From positions 1 to 44,052 of the forward strand of contig JAQICC010000330.1 of NCBI GenBank assembly GCA_027858735.1: 44,052 nucleotides of DNA. The letters run 5' to 3'. Below are positions 15,453 through 22,978 of this stretch, piece by piece. The notes beneath the pieces were generated by a model that had not been told where the DNA came from, searched no databases, and saw only the letters and a list, made by a program, of their open reading frames with translations. Origin of the DNA: Salinivirgaceae bacterium. Its GTDB lineage: Bacteria; Bacteroidota; Bacteroidia; Bacteroidales; SZUA-534. The translations under genes were made by a program, and so were the position numbers. The first letter of the stretch is position 1. Every line of letters begins with the position of its first letter.

Positions 15453-17321
15453 TTAATGCATTTTTCGTGGAACAATCATATTTTCAGGAGCTAATACATT
15501 TTTTAGTTCATCTTCGGAAAGCAGCTTTTGTTCCAAAACCAAATCGTAAACACTTCGGCCTGTTTTTAAAGCTTCTTTGGCCAAGTTACTACAAATCTCA
15601 TAACCCAATACTGGGTTTAGTGCAGTTACAATACCTATGCTATGATGCACCAAGTTTTTGCAATGCTCAACATTGGCAGTTATGCCATCAATACATCTGA
15701 ATTTAAGTACTTCCATGCCATTTTTCAGCATTTCAACACTTTCAAAAATGCTTTGTACTATTACGGGTTCCATTACATTTAATTCGAGTTGCCCGGCTTC
15801 TGAAGCCATGGTAACCGTAATATCGTTGCCAATTACTTTAAAGGCTATTTGGTTTACCACTTCGGGTATTACCGGATTAACCTTGCCTGGCATAATGCTT
15901 GAACCGGGTTGCATTGGTGGTAGGTTAATTTCGTTTAAACCGGTTCGCGGCCCTGATGAAAGCAAGCGCAAATCGTTACAAATTTTTGAAAGCTTTACTG
16001 CCAAACGTTTAATAGCCGATGAATACATAACAAACGAACCAGTATCCTGTGTGGCTTCAACCAGATTTCCGGCTAGAACGATATCCAACTCGGTAATATT
16101 ACGCAAATGTTTTATGCAGCTTTCGCTATAGCCAGGTTCTGCATTTATGCCTGTACCAATGGCTGTTGCCCCCATATTTACTTCTAAAAATAGTTTGGCA
16201 TTTTCATTAAGGCGTTCTATTTCTTCTCCAAGTGTTACGGCATAGGCTTCAAATTCCTGGCCTAGTGTCATGGGCACTGCGTCTTGCAGCTGGGTACGGC
16301 CCATTTTAATTACATCACGAAAATCGTGGGCCTTGTCTCTAAACGATTGTACTAATTCTTCAAGTACATCGGTAAGCCGATCGTTATTTTTATACAAGGC
16401 TACTTTAACCGAAGTTGGGTAGGCATCATTGGTAGATTGCGATAAATTAACGTGATTGTTGGGGTGGCAATGCTCATACTGACCTTTATCGTAGCCCAAA
16501 ATCTCCAAGGCTCGGTTTGCAATTACCTCATTGGCAGCCATATTGGTCGATGTTCCTGCGCCACCTTGAATCATGTCTACTGAGAAGTTGCTATGATATT
16601 TTCCTTTTATAATCTCTTCGCAAGCCTGGTCAATGGCTTGTTGTAACTCATTGTTTAACATACCTATTTCATTGTTTGCGCGCGCTGCAGCCTTTTTAAC
16701 CATAGCCAAGGAAGTTATAAAAACGGGATAAAAGTTAAGTGTTACACCACTTATGTTAAAGTTTTCCTTAGCACGTAAAGTTTGTATTCCATAATACGCT
16801 TCTGAAGGCACTTCTCTATCGCCCAATAAATCATGTTCGCTGCGTGTTTGGCCCGAAATATATTGAGCTCCTGCGTTCACCAAATTTACATTAGCTTGAT
16901 TCATACGGCGTGTTATAACTTTTGCAAGATGGCGGTATATTTTCAGAGCAATGCTTGGGTGTTCATCAAATAGTTTTTTTAGTGCGGGGTGAGGCAATGC
17001 AAGGAGCTCTGAATTTGTCATAGCACGAGCAGAGGTGGAGTGTGGATAGTTATCCATTAGGGAACCTTCGCCCAAAAAATCTTTACTTCGGAAGAAAGAT
17101 AAACGCTTTTCCTCGCCGAAGGGGGTGCGTTTTATTAATTCTATCTCGCCTGAGCATATAATGAAAACCGAGTTTCTTGGACTATGTTCTTTGAAAATAT
17201 AGCTTCCTTTCTCGTAAGATCTCTGCATAAAAAAGCCAGACAGAGTTTCAAGCTCTTTATTATCAAGTGTTTTAAATAGATTTACGTGTTTTATAAAGTC
17301 AATTATTGCTGATTTTTTCAT
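15453..17321 (-). CDS. aspA: Aspartate ammonia-lyase with N-terminal cyclic-nucleotide-binding-like domain
   Basis: The 622-residue protein is a fusion. Residues ~12-140 form a cNMP-binding (CRP-type) beta-roll (KGSYIFKEHSPRNSVFIICSGEIELI, then LGEGSLMDNYPHSTSARA). Residues ~155-620 form a complete fumarase/aspartase-superfamily enzyme: HDLLGDREVPSEAYYGIQT, GGAGTSTNMAANEV (~253-266), TNDAYPTS, and signature GSSIMPGKVN (473-482). Aspartase converts L-aspartate to fumarate and ammonia; aspartase fits better than fumarase by the N-terminal AYYGIQTLRA motif. In the cNMP pocket the phosphate-binding Arg position holds His94 (PHSTSA), so ligand binding is not certain. The added domain suggests allosteric control. 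A class III cyclase is encoded 12 kb away. Confidence 0.88.
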   Translation of the reverse strand: MKKSAIIDFIKHVNLFKTLDNKELETLSGFFMQRSYEKGSYIFKEHSPRNSVFIICSGEIELIKRTPFGEEKRLSFFRSKDFLGEGSLMDNYPHSTSARAMTNSELLALPHPALKKLFDEHPSIALKIYRHLAKVITRRMNQANVNLVNAGAQYISGQTRSEHDLLGDREVPSEAYYGIQTLRAKENFNISGVTLNFYPVFITSLAMVKKAAARANNEIGMLNNELQQAIDQACEEIIKGKYHSNFSVDMIQGGAGTSTNMAANEVIANRALEILGYDKGQYEHCHPNNHVNLSQSTNDAYPTSVKVALYKNNDRLTDVLEELVQSFRDKAHDFRDVIKMGRTQLQDAVPMTLGQEFEAYAVTLGEEIERLNENAKLFLEVNMGATAIGTGINAEPGYSESCIKHLRNITELDIVLAGNLVEATQDTGSFVMYSSAIKRLAVKLSKICNDLRLLSSGPRTGLNEINLPPMQPGSSIMPGKVNPVIPEVVNQIAFKVIGNDITVTMASEAGQLELNVMEPVIVQSIFESVEMLKNGMEVLKFRCIDGITANVEHCKNLVHHSIGIVTALNPVLGYEICSNLAKEALKTGRSVYDLVLEQKLLSEDELKNVLAPENMIVPRKMH

Positions 17322-17665
17322 ATTGTTATTTATTGATTATTTAGAAATGAAAGTTCACCAATATTTTAAGGTTTGACAAGCGTATTCGTTGACGAAATTT
17401 GTTTTGTTAAGCATATTTTGTGGTGAAGTCCTCAGTCTCCAGTTCTCAGTCAGCAGAACCTCAGACCCAAGATGTCCCCATCATGTAGCAAAACTTGGTT
17501 TATTAATTGCTTCATAATCAAAGCGAAATCATTTTGTTGATAATAGACCGATGCTACCATATGACTGGCGACTGTGGCCTGTTGACTTTTTAGTTTAGAA
17601 CGCGAATAATTTTTAACCGATGAGTGTTCAATTCAGAATACATATCTTTAGCGGAAAAATAAACA
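17322..17665. other. Divergent intergenic region with a degraded CAGTCTCCAGT-type repeat
   Basis: 344 bases between aspA (minus) and the EamA gene (plus). Bases 17424-17466 hold a run of related units (GTCCTCAGTCTCCAGTTCTC, then CAGTCAGCAG and CTCAGAC), and 17564-17586 hold partly inverted counterparts (GACTGGCGACTGTGG, GTTGACT). This is copy 2 of the dispersed family. TATCTTTA (17642-17649) is a near match to the -7 box for the EamA gene. No ORF of note. Confidence 0.5.
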
Positions 17666-18583
17666 ATGTTTGAAACCCATTTAGGCGAAATTATATCATT
17701 AGGCACTGCAGTGTGTTGGACGGCTACAGCATTAGCTTTTCAGCAAGCTACCCGTAAAGCAGGTTCGCTTTCAGTCAATATTATTCGTTTGCTTATTGCT
17801 TTTGCAATTTATGCAGTGGTTTCATTTTTTGTACGAGGACGGTTTTTTCCGACAGACGCATCGCAGTTTAACTGGATATGGATGAGTATTTCTGGATTGG
17901 TGGGTTTTGTATTTGGAGATTACTTTTTGTTTAAATCCTATGAACTTATAAGCGCTCGAATTTCCATGTTGGTATTTTCGCTAAGTCCACCTTTTGCAGC
18001 CATTATAAGTTGGGCTGTATTGGGCGAAACCATGGCCACGAAATCACTTTTAGCCATGGCGGTTACTTTGGGAGGAATTATATTAGTGGTAACTGAAAAG
18101 AAAAAGCTCGACGATCAAAAGAAGGGAAAGCGGAACAATATAAAATTTGCCTTTCCTGTTAAAGGACTTTTGTTTGCATTGTTGGGCACTATAGGACAAT
18201 CAACAGGATTGGTGTTAAGTAAATACGGAATGGGCGACTACAATGTTTTTGCGGCAACCCAAATACGTATTATTACCGGAACTATTGGGTTTGTAATTCT
18301 TATATCGATAATTCGACGTTGGGGAAAAGTGAAAGAAGCGGCAACAAATGTTTCTGCCATGAAGTTTATTTCTATTGGAGCATTTTTTGGACCTTTTATT
18401 GGTGTTTATCTTTCATTATTGGCTGTAAAATTTACTACAGTTGGTATAGCATCAACTATTATGGCTATAATTCCGGTATTAATAATTGCTCCTGCAATAC
18501 TTCTTTATAAAGAGAAAGTAACGTTGAAAGAAGTTATTGGTGCTTTTATTACTGTGGGTGGGGTAGTGTTGTTTTTTGTGTAA
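17666..18583 (+). CDS. EamA/DMT-family transporter
   Basis: The 305-residue integral membrane protein has about ten TM helices in two EamA repeats (first GEIISLGTAVCWTATALAF to LGGIILVVTEKKK; second GLLFALLGTIGQSTGLVLS to FITVGGVVLFFV), separated by a short basic cytoplasmic loop. Drug/metabolite transporters of this type export or import amino acids or other small metabolites. The PE/EKV motif LLYKEKVTLKEVIGA near the end is typical. Substrate unknown. It is monocistronic; a CACAGATTCGCAGATT repeat starts 7 bases after the stop. Confidence 0.9.
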   Translation: MFETHLGEIISLGTAVCWTATALAFQQATRKAGSLSVNIIRLLIAFAIYAVVSFFVRGRFFPTDASQFNWIWMSISGLVGFVFGDYFLFKSYELISARISMLVFSLSPPFAAIISWAVLGETMATKSLLAMAVTLGGIILVVTEKKKLDDQKKGKRNNIKFAFPVKGLLFALLGTIGQSTGLVLSKYGMGDYNVFAATQIRIITGTIGFVILISIIRRWGKVKEAATNVSAMKFISIGAFFGPFIGVYLSLLAVKFTTVGIASTIMAIIPVLIIAPAILLYKEKVTLKEVIGAFITVGGVVLFFV

Positions 18584-18590
18584 AGAAAAG

Positions 18591-18607
18591 TCACAGATTC
18601 GCAGATT
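18591..18607. repeat. Single-arm copy of the CACAGATT repeat family
   Basis: TCACAGATTCGCAGATT, related to the arms of the hairpin at 13546-13608. Located right after the EamA stop codon. Confidence 0.45.
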
Positions 18608-18688
18608 GTTATTTAAAATAAACTTGTGATTTAATATTAATGCTATTTTGTAAATTCCTCCATCAAAATCTACTGTAAAGTTTGGTAG

Positions 18689-19259
18689 TTACTCGTCATC
18701 ATTTGTTGGATTGTATACCTCAACCGAGTTCAGCCAAATGCCATGGTTAAATCCACTAATGACATATATTTTGCCATCAATTTGGCAACAACCGGCTTCG
18801 GAACGAGGGCTTAGCATAGGTGTCTTTTCAATCCATGTATCTGTTTTTGGGGAATATTCTGATACGGAATTAGAGGAAAGCTCACTTTCCCAGTTCCATC
18901 CGCCAACCGTATATATTTTTTCATTCACAACACTGCTTTTTAAGAAACATAGTGATGACGGCATTGAAGCTTTTTCAGTCCAGATATCTGTTAATGGATC
19001 GTATTCTGATACCGTTTTCAATTTTTCTGAACCGTTCCATCCACCAATAACATATATTTTATTATTTACAACACTGCTCGTATGGCCAGTTCTTGGTGTA
19101 GGCATGGGTGTTCTTTGTGTCCACGTATCATTAATTGGATTCTTCTACAATTGTATGGTACGACGAAATTGAGCGATTATTATTATCCCATCCGCCGATA
19201 ATATAAATCTTATTATTTACAGCACTGCATGTAAGTAAACTATTGCAACGATCAACAGT
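18689..19259 (-). pseudogene. Decayed kelch-repeat gene
   Basis: The intact part (18689-19105) encodes 138 residues with clear kelch repeats (VVNNKIYVIGGWNG, VVNEKIYTVGGWNW, IDGKIYVISGFNH, each followed by (V)SEYDP...W). Upstream on the same strand the frame continues as NPINDTWTQRT but hits a stop. A further repeat (SAVNNKIYIIGGWDNNNRS to YHTIVEE, about 19148-19240) lies in another frame, so a 1-2 base indel near 19146-19150 has split the gene. No start codon or signal peptide in frame precedes the first repeat. A full kelch propeller would need about 300 residues. It probably derives from a surface beta-propeller protein. Confidence 0.7.
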
Positions 19260-19499
19260 TTAAAAAAAATCATATAGTTTTCTTTTTGAATGAATTAGAA
19301 TGGTTGTTATGATTTCGTAAATATCGTAAAAAATGCATTATGAGAAATAAATGAACAAATTGGTACTTTTCAATTAGTTTTATGCATTGCTTAATCTTAA
19401 GTCTTCCTTGAATATGCAAATCTGAAGCATCAATATAAATAGAGAGATTCTTAAAAATTAACAATAGGGGTAAATTTTTTTTCAATTGTCATGAAATTA
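19260..19499. other. AT-rich intergenic stretch, no gene called
   Basis: A 71-codon minus-strand frame (19270-19485) exists but has no recognisable motif, skewed composition and no partner gene, so it is not called. Otherwise nothing is seen until the inverted repeat at 19500. Confidence 0.5.
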
Positions 19500-19550
19500 G
19501 GGTTGCATTTAGAGTAAATTTCTGAAAAAACTTTACTCTAAATGCAACCC
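19500..19550 (+). promoter_or_regulatory. Perfect 19-bp inverted repeat with T-run upstream of sigma gene
   Basis: GGGTTGCATTTAGAGTAAA (19500-19518) is perfectly inverted at 19532-19550 across a 13-base loop, followed by TTAATTTTTT (19551-19560). It looks like an intrinsic terminator on the plus strand, yet no plus-strand gene ends here: the preceding gene is the minus-strand kelch remnant. It lies 45 bases before the sigma-factor start, so it could be an attenuator in the leader or an operator over the sigma promoter. Confidence 0.7.
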
Positions 19551-19594
19551 TTAATTTTTTATCTTGTCTTTAATAAACAGAAAACAAAAAGAAA

Positions 19595-20146
19595 TTGGAA
19601 ATATCGCAACATAATATACTTGGCAACACAATTGAGCGCGCTAAAAAAGGAAATGCAAAGGCCATGCAAACCCTGTATAATGAATATGCTAAGGCAATGT
19701 TTAATATTTGTATGCGAATGACCAATTCGAGGGAAGATGCCGAAGATATATTGCAAGAGGCATTCACCAACGCTTTTCAGAATTTAAGTTCTTATAAATA
19801 CGAAGCAACTTTTGGGGCATGGTTAAAACGAATTGTTGTAAACCGATGCATTAATACTTTAAATAGAAGAAAGGTTGAATTAATATTTAACGATACCGAG
19901 AACGAAACTATAAGCGATGAGGATATTGATTATAGTAGCATTGAACTGCAAGTAGCAAAAGTGCACAAAGCCATAATGGAACTTCCGGATGGTTACCGTT
20001 TGGTTTGTTCGCTATATCTGCTTGAAGGATATGATCATAAAGAGATTGCACAAATATTGGATATCAATGAATCGACATCGAAAAGTCAATATATGCGAGG
20101 AAAGAAGAGGATTTTGGAAATGCTGACAGTCTCCAGTAGGCAGTAG
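19595..20146 (+). CDS. ECF-type RNA polymerase sigma factor, TTG start
   Basis: The 183-residue sigma-70 family protein has region 2 (LYNEYAKAMFNICMRMTNSR, EDAEDILQEAFTNAFQNLSSY) and region 4 (ELPDGYRLVCSLYLLEGYDH, KEIAQILDINESTSKSQYMRGKK). No ATG exists before region 2; the in-frame stop at 19574 leaves TTG at 19595 as the only good start. The last residues (TVSSRQ) and the TAG stop lie inside an intergenic repeat, so the C-terminus has been shaped by its insertion. The next genes encode a membrane protein placed as an anti-sigma factor, an exported DUF4097-like protein and an outer-membrane barrel, which suggests an envelope-response operon. Confidence 0.92.
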   Translation: MEISQHNILGNTIERAKKGNAKAMQTLYNEYAKAMFNICMRMTNSREDAEDILQEAFTNAFQNLSSYKYEATFGAWLKRIVVNRCINTLNRRKVELIFNDTENETISDEDIDYSSIELQVAKVHKAIMELPDGYRLVCSLYLLEGYDHKEIAQILDINESTSKSQYMRGKKRILEMLTVSSRQ

Positions 20147-20195
20147 GCAGTTAACAGTCAGCAGTGAGTGGACTGAAGACTGTGGACTGAAGACT
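20126..20195. repeat. CAGTCTTCAGTC-family repeat, copy 3, overlapping the sigma gene end
   Basis: Contains CAGTCTCCAGT, then AGTAGGC twice, AACAGTCAGCAGTGAGT, and GGACTGAAGACT twice (20170-20181 and 20184-20195, 14-base period). The sigma-factor stop TAG (20144-20146) lies within an AGTAGGCAG unit. It separates the sigma gene from the next gene in the operon. Confidence 0.7.
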
Positions 20196-20214
20196 ATAAT
20201 TAAAAAATATAGAT

Positions 20215-20754
20215 ATGAACAAGCAACTTGAAAATTTCGTGCAAAAGAACAAGGAGGCTTTTGATATATATGAGCCAAGCCCCAAAGTTTGGAACGCTAT
20301 TCATAAAAATACAGTGAAACCAAAAATAAGGCCTTTAACATTTGTGAAGTATGCTGCCGCAATATTAATTTTTGCCGTAGGTTTTGCTTTAGGTACAAAT
20401 TATAGCAAATGGGGTAGTGGTGAAAAACTGGCAAAAAATAGCCAGCAAAAATTTGAAGAACAGGCGCAATTAATTGAAAGTGAATATTATTATTTAACCA
20501 AAATTAATGAAAAAATGGTTGAGCTTGAACCTTTTTTTGCTGGCGATCCGCAATTAGAAAAAGATATTCAGATTGATTTTAAAGAGCTCGATGCTTTTTA
20601 TAAACAATTAAAGTCTGATTTGGACGATGATATTAATAACAAGAATGTTATTGAGGCGATGATTCAGAGTTATCAAATGAAACTTGAAATTTTAGAGACC
20701 CTTCTTCAACAATTAAAACCGAACGACAATGAAGAAATTGAATATGATGTATAG
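20215..20754 (+). CDS. Single-TM protein, candidate anti-sigma factor
   Basis: The 179-residue protein has an N-terminal cytoplasmic segment of about 40 residues (NKQLENFVQKNKEAFDIYEP, SPKVWNAIH), one TM helix at ~43-62 (FVKYAAAILIFAVGFALGTN) and a periplasmic coiled-coil-like tail rich in Glu/Lys/Gln. No HxxxCxxC zinc motif is present. Position directly after an ECF sigma gene and the topology (short cytoplasmic part, one helix) make an anti-sigma role the best guess; no recognisable anti-sigma domain confirms it. Its last 26 bases overlap the start of the next gene, which implies translational coupling. Confidence 0.7.
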   Translation: MNKQLENFVQKNKEAFDIYEPSPKVWNAIHKNTVKPKIRPLTFVKYAAAILIFAVGFALGTNYSKWGSGEKLAKNSQQKFEEQAQLIESEYYYLTKINEKMVELEPFFAGDPQLEKDIQIDFKELDAFYKQLKSDLDDDINNKNVIEAMIQSYQMKLEILETLLQQLKPNDNEEIEYDV

Positions 20755-22015
20755 TCTTTGCAAAAAAGTGTCAAATACTGCGTTATCCTTGTTTTTGAAA
20801 TGGGTATTTACAATGGGTAAACTTCCTAACTTTAAAAATATAGAAAACTCCCGAATTGAAATCGGGGAAGGCCTTGACTTTAACACTATTTTATCAAAGG
20901 CTCCGAAAAAAATTGGTGTAAGCACACTGTTTATTTTTATAAGCTTACTGTTACTTAATAGCAATTTGCTTATGGGACAAACCTATGCAGAACGAACCCT
21001 TTACAGCGAAACGTTCTCGGCAAATGAAATTGCTGCACTCGAGCTTATAAATAAATACGGCAGTATACATGTTAAAAATTGGGATAAAGATTCCATAAAA
21101 ATTACAACAGATGTATATCTTTCATCAACATCGCGTAGTAAACTCGAAAAACTTAAAGATGGTGTTCGAATAAAATATTCAAAGCACAATAAAATGATTT
21201 TGGCACAAACCCTTTTGGGTGATAATCAAACGTCATTGCTTCAAGAGTTGCAATATATTACACGAAATTTTGCAAAGGCTTCAGAAAAACGTATTGAAAT
21301 AAATTATGAAGTCTTTATTCCGAAAGGAGTTGCAGTGGAAATTAAAAACCAGTATGGCGATGTTTTTATGGGCAATTTTGATAGTCGATTAAAAATTGAA
21401 CAATCAAATGGCTCGTTTAAAGCCGATAATTTAAATGGAGAAGTGAACCTAAAATTTAGTTTTGTAAATGCCATGGCTAATGAAATTAAAGATGGGGTAC
21501 TTGAACTTAATTACTCAAACATTAATTTGAATAAATCGGTTAATTTCAATTGTACTTCTAAATCTTCAGAAATATATGTCGATGCCATAGGTGTGCTTAA
21601 ACTAAAATCGAGCCGCGATAAAATTAATATTGGAAAGCTTGACTATGTATACGGTTCGGCCAGTTATACCAATTTTAAAATACTGCAACTGAATAAAGAA
21701 ATTGATGGCTATTTTACCTATGGTCAAATTAGCATCGATAAAATGGATAAACAAGTTTCGCTCATTGATATTGATTCGGAACGAACAGATATTAAACTAT
21801 TTGTACCTAAAAGCATCAGCTATAGCTACGACATTTTATATAATGAAGATGCTGATATATTGCTCCCCGAAAAGGATATTAAAGTAACCAACAGTATGGA
21901 GATGGAGGAGATGAAAGCCATGAAAGGAAGAGTGGGTTCAAATCCAACCTTAGACATTAGAATACGAGCACTTAAACGATGCTTAATACAAATTTCACAT
22001 GTAAGTGAAAATTAA
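20729..22015 (+). CDS. Exported DUF4097-type (putative adhesin) protein with unusual N-terminal extension
   Basis: The 428-residue protein's C-terminal ~330 residues show the repetitive beta pattern of DUF4097-like proteins (ALELINKYGSIHVKNWDKDS, VAVEIKNQYGDVFMGNF, LKLKSSRDKINIGK), expected to form a beta-solenoid. The hydrophobic export segment lies at residues ~62-83 (TLFIFISLLLLNSNLLMGQ), not at the N-terminus: about 60 residues precede it, part of them encoded by a CCCGA...TCGGG inverted repeat (20850-20866). No ATG is available just before the signal, so the overlapping ATG at 20729 is kept. Part of the sigma operon. Role unknown; envelope location inferred. Confidence 0.72.
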   Translation: MKKLNMMYSLCKKVSNTALSLFLKWVFTMGKLPNFKNIENSRIEIGEGLDFNTILSKAPKKIGVSTLFIFISLLLLNSNLLMGQTYAERTLYSETFSANEIAALELINKYGSIHVKNWDKDSIKITTDVYLSSTSRSKLEKLKDGVRIKYSKHNKMILAQTLLGDNQTSLLQELQYITRNFAKASEKRIEINYEVFIPKGVAVEIKNQYGDVFMGNFDSRLKIEQSNGSFKADNLNGEVNLKFSFVNAMANEIKDGVLELNYSNINLNKSVNFNCTSKSSEIYVDAIGVLKLKSSRDKINIGKLDYVYGSASYTNFKILQLNKEIDGYFTYGQISIDKMDKQVSLIDIDSERTDIKLFVPKSISYSYDILYNEDADILLPEKDIKVTNSMEMEEMKAMKGRVGSNPTLDIRIRALKRCLIQISHVSEN

Positions 22016-22042
22016 CCCTTTATAAACTTAAATTTATTAAAA

Positions 22043-22747
22043 ATGAAAAAATCTACTTTAGTAATTATTGCAACGCTATTATTGCAATTATCATACGGTC
22101 AAGTCGTAATTAAGCGCGATACCATCTATCCTCCAGAGGAAGACAAGAAAGAAGTTGTTGAGTCGAAACAAGAATCTTATCCAAGGGTGGAAACCTTGTT
22201 TCAAAACCAAAAAAGTTTTGGTGGTTATTTAGGTATATCAATGGGCTATACTCAAATTGATGGCGAAGAAGCTTTTACGGTCGGAGGTAGAACCATGTTC
22301 GTGGCTAACCATTACATAGGGATTGGTTTTGGAGGCAAAGGGTTTATGACGATGCCGAGATCGGACAGTTTGCATACTTATAATGGCGATAATTATTATG
22401 GAAGCAAAACATATATTGCAAATGCTGGAGGTTATGGCGGTATATATATAGAGCCTGTAGTTTTAAGTTTAAAACCTATACATGTATCATTGCCTGTATT
22501 GCTTGGGGCAGGTGGCATAGTAAATGAAATATGGACTGATGGTTCTGATCCTTCTACAACATCAAGTTCAGCATTTTTTATTTGTGAGCCAGGTCTTGAT
22601 GTTGAATTTAATATAGCTACCTGGTTTAGAATTGGTGTAGGAGCCAGCTACCGTTTTACTTCAAAAATTGAAGGTTTGGCAGAAGCATCCCCATATTTAC
22701 TAGAGGGTGCTAATTATGGTATAACCTTTAAATTTGGTTGGTTTTAA
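22043..22747 (+). CDS. Outer-membrane beta-barrel-like protein
   Basis: The 234-residue protein starts with a signal peptide (KKSTLVIIATLLLQLSYGQ). After a charged linker it shows alternating amphipathic strands (FGGYLGISMGYTQI, HYIGIGFGGKGFM, VSLPVLLGAGGIV, FRIGVGASYRF) and ends in YGITFKFGWF with a terminal Phe, as outer-membrane barrel substrates of BAM do. An eight-stranded barrel is the likely form. It closes the ECF sigma operon, 27 bases after the DUF4097-type gene, and is followed by a hairpin repeat that may end the transcript. Function unknown. Confidence 0.78.
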   Translation: MKKSTLVIIATLLLQLSYGQVVIKRDTIYPPEEDKKEVVESKQESYPRVETLFQNQKSFGGYLGISMGYTQIDGEEAFTVGGRTMFVANHYIGIGFGGKGFMTMPRSDSLHTYNGDNYYGSKTYIANAGGYGGIYIEPVVLSLKPIHVSLPVLLGAGGIVNEIWTDGSDPSTTSSSAFFICEPGLDVEFNIATWFRIGVGASYRFTSKIEGLAEASPYLLEGANYGITFKFGWF

Positions 22748-22756
22748 AAAATAACA

Positions 22757-22820
22757 TTCAGTCTTCAGTCCGCAGTCTTCAGAATAACTGTCAACTGTGG
22801 ACTGAAGATTGTTGACTATA
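22757..22820. repeat. CAGTCTTCAGTC-family hairpin repeat, copy 4
   Basis: Arms 22762-22776 (TCTTCAGTCCGCAGT) and 22794-22808 (ACTGTGGACTGAAGA) pair at 14 of 15 positions around a 17-base loop. Begins 10 bases after the outer-membrane protein stop codon, the place where a transcript would end. No T-run follows, so mRNA end protection is as likely as termination. Confidence 0.7.
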
Positions 22821-22874
22821 TAAACAATCTTAGCCTTATTTCACCGAGTATCGTTACCACTTAGCCGATATTTA

Positions 22875-22906
22875 TTGAACGAAGAAATTAAATGTTATTA
22901 TTTTTG
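22875..22906 (+). promoter_or_regulatory. Promoter with -33 TTG and -7 TATTTTTG
   Basis: TTG (22875-22877), 21-base spacer, TATTTTTG (22899-22906). Fits the Bacteroidetes promoter pattern. It would start a transcript for the ACP-like gene with a leader of about 65 bases. Confidence 0.4.
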
Positions 22907-22978
22907 GGGCGTTATACAATAAACAAAGATTAACAAGTGTTATTAAATAATAATGGTTTTCCCGAAAACATTTAAACT

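Noticed and set aside
19216-19273. Short signal-peptide-like reading (MIFFKLLIVAIVYLHAVL) upstream of the kelch repeats
   Set aside because: It overlaps the kelch-coding DNA in a different frame, so it cannot be the signal peptide of that gene without a large change.
19270-19485. 71-codon minus-strand frame upstream of the kelch remnant
   Set aside because: No recognisable motif, no promoter, low-complexity AT-rich coding. Probably chance.
20126-20195. CRISPR or tandem-repeat protein gene in the AGTAGGCAG region
   Set aside because: Unit lengths of 7-14 bases without spacers; no coding continuity beyond the sigma factor stop.
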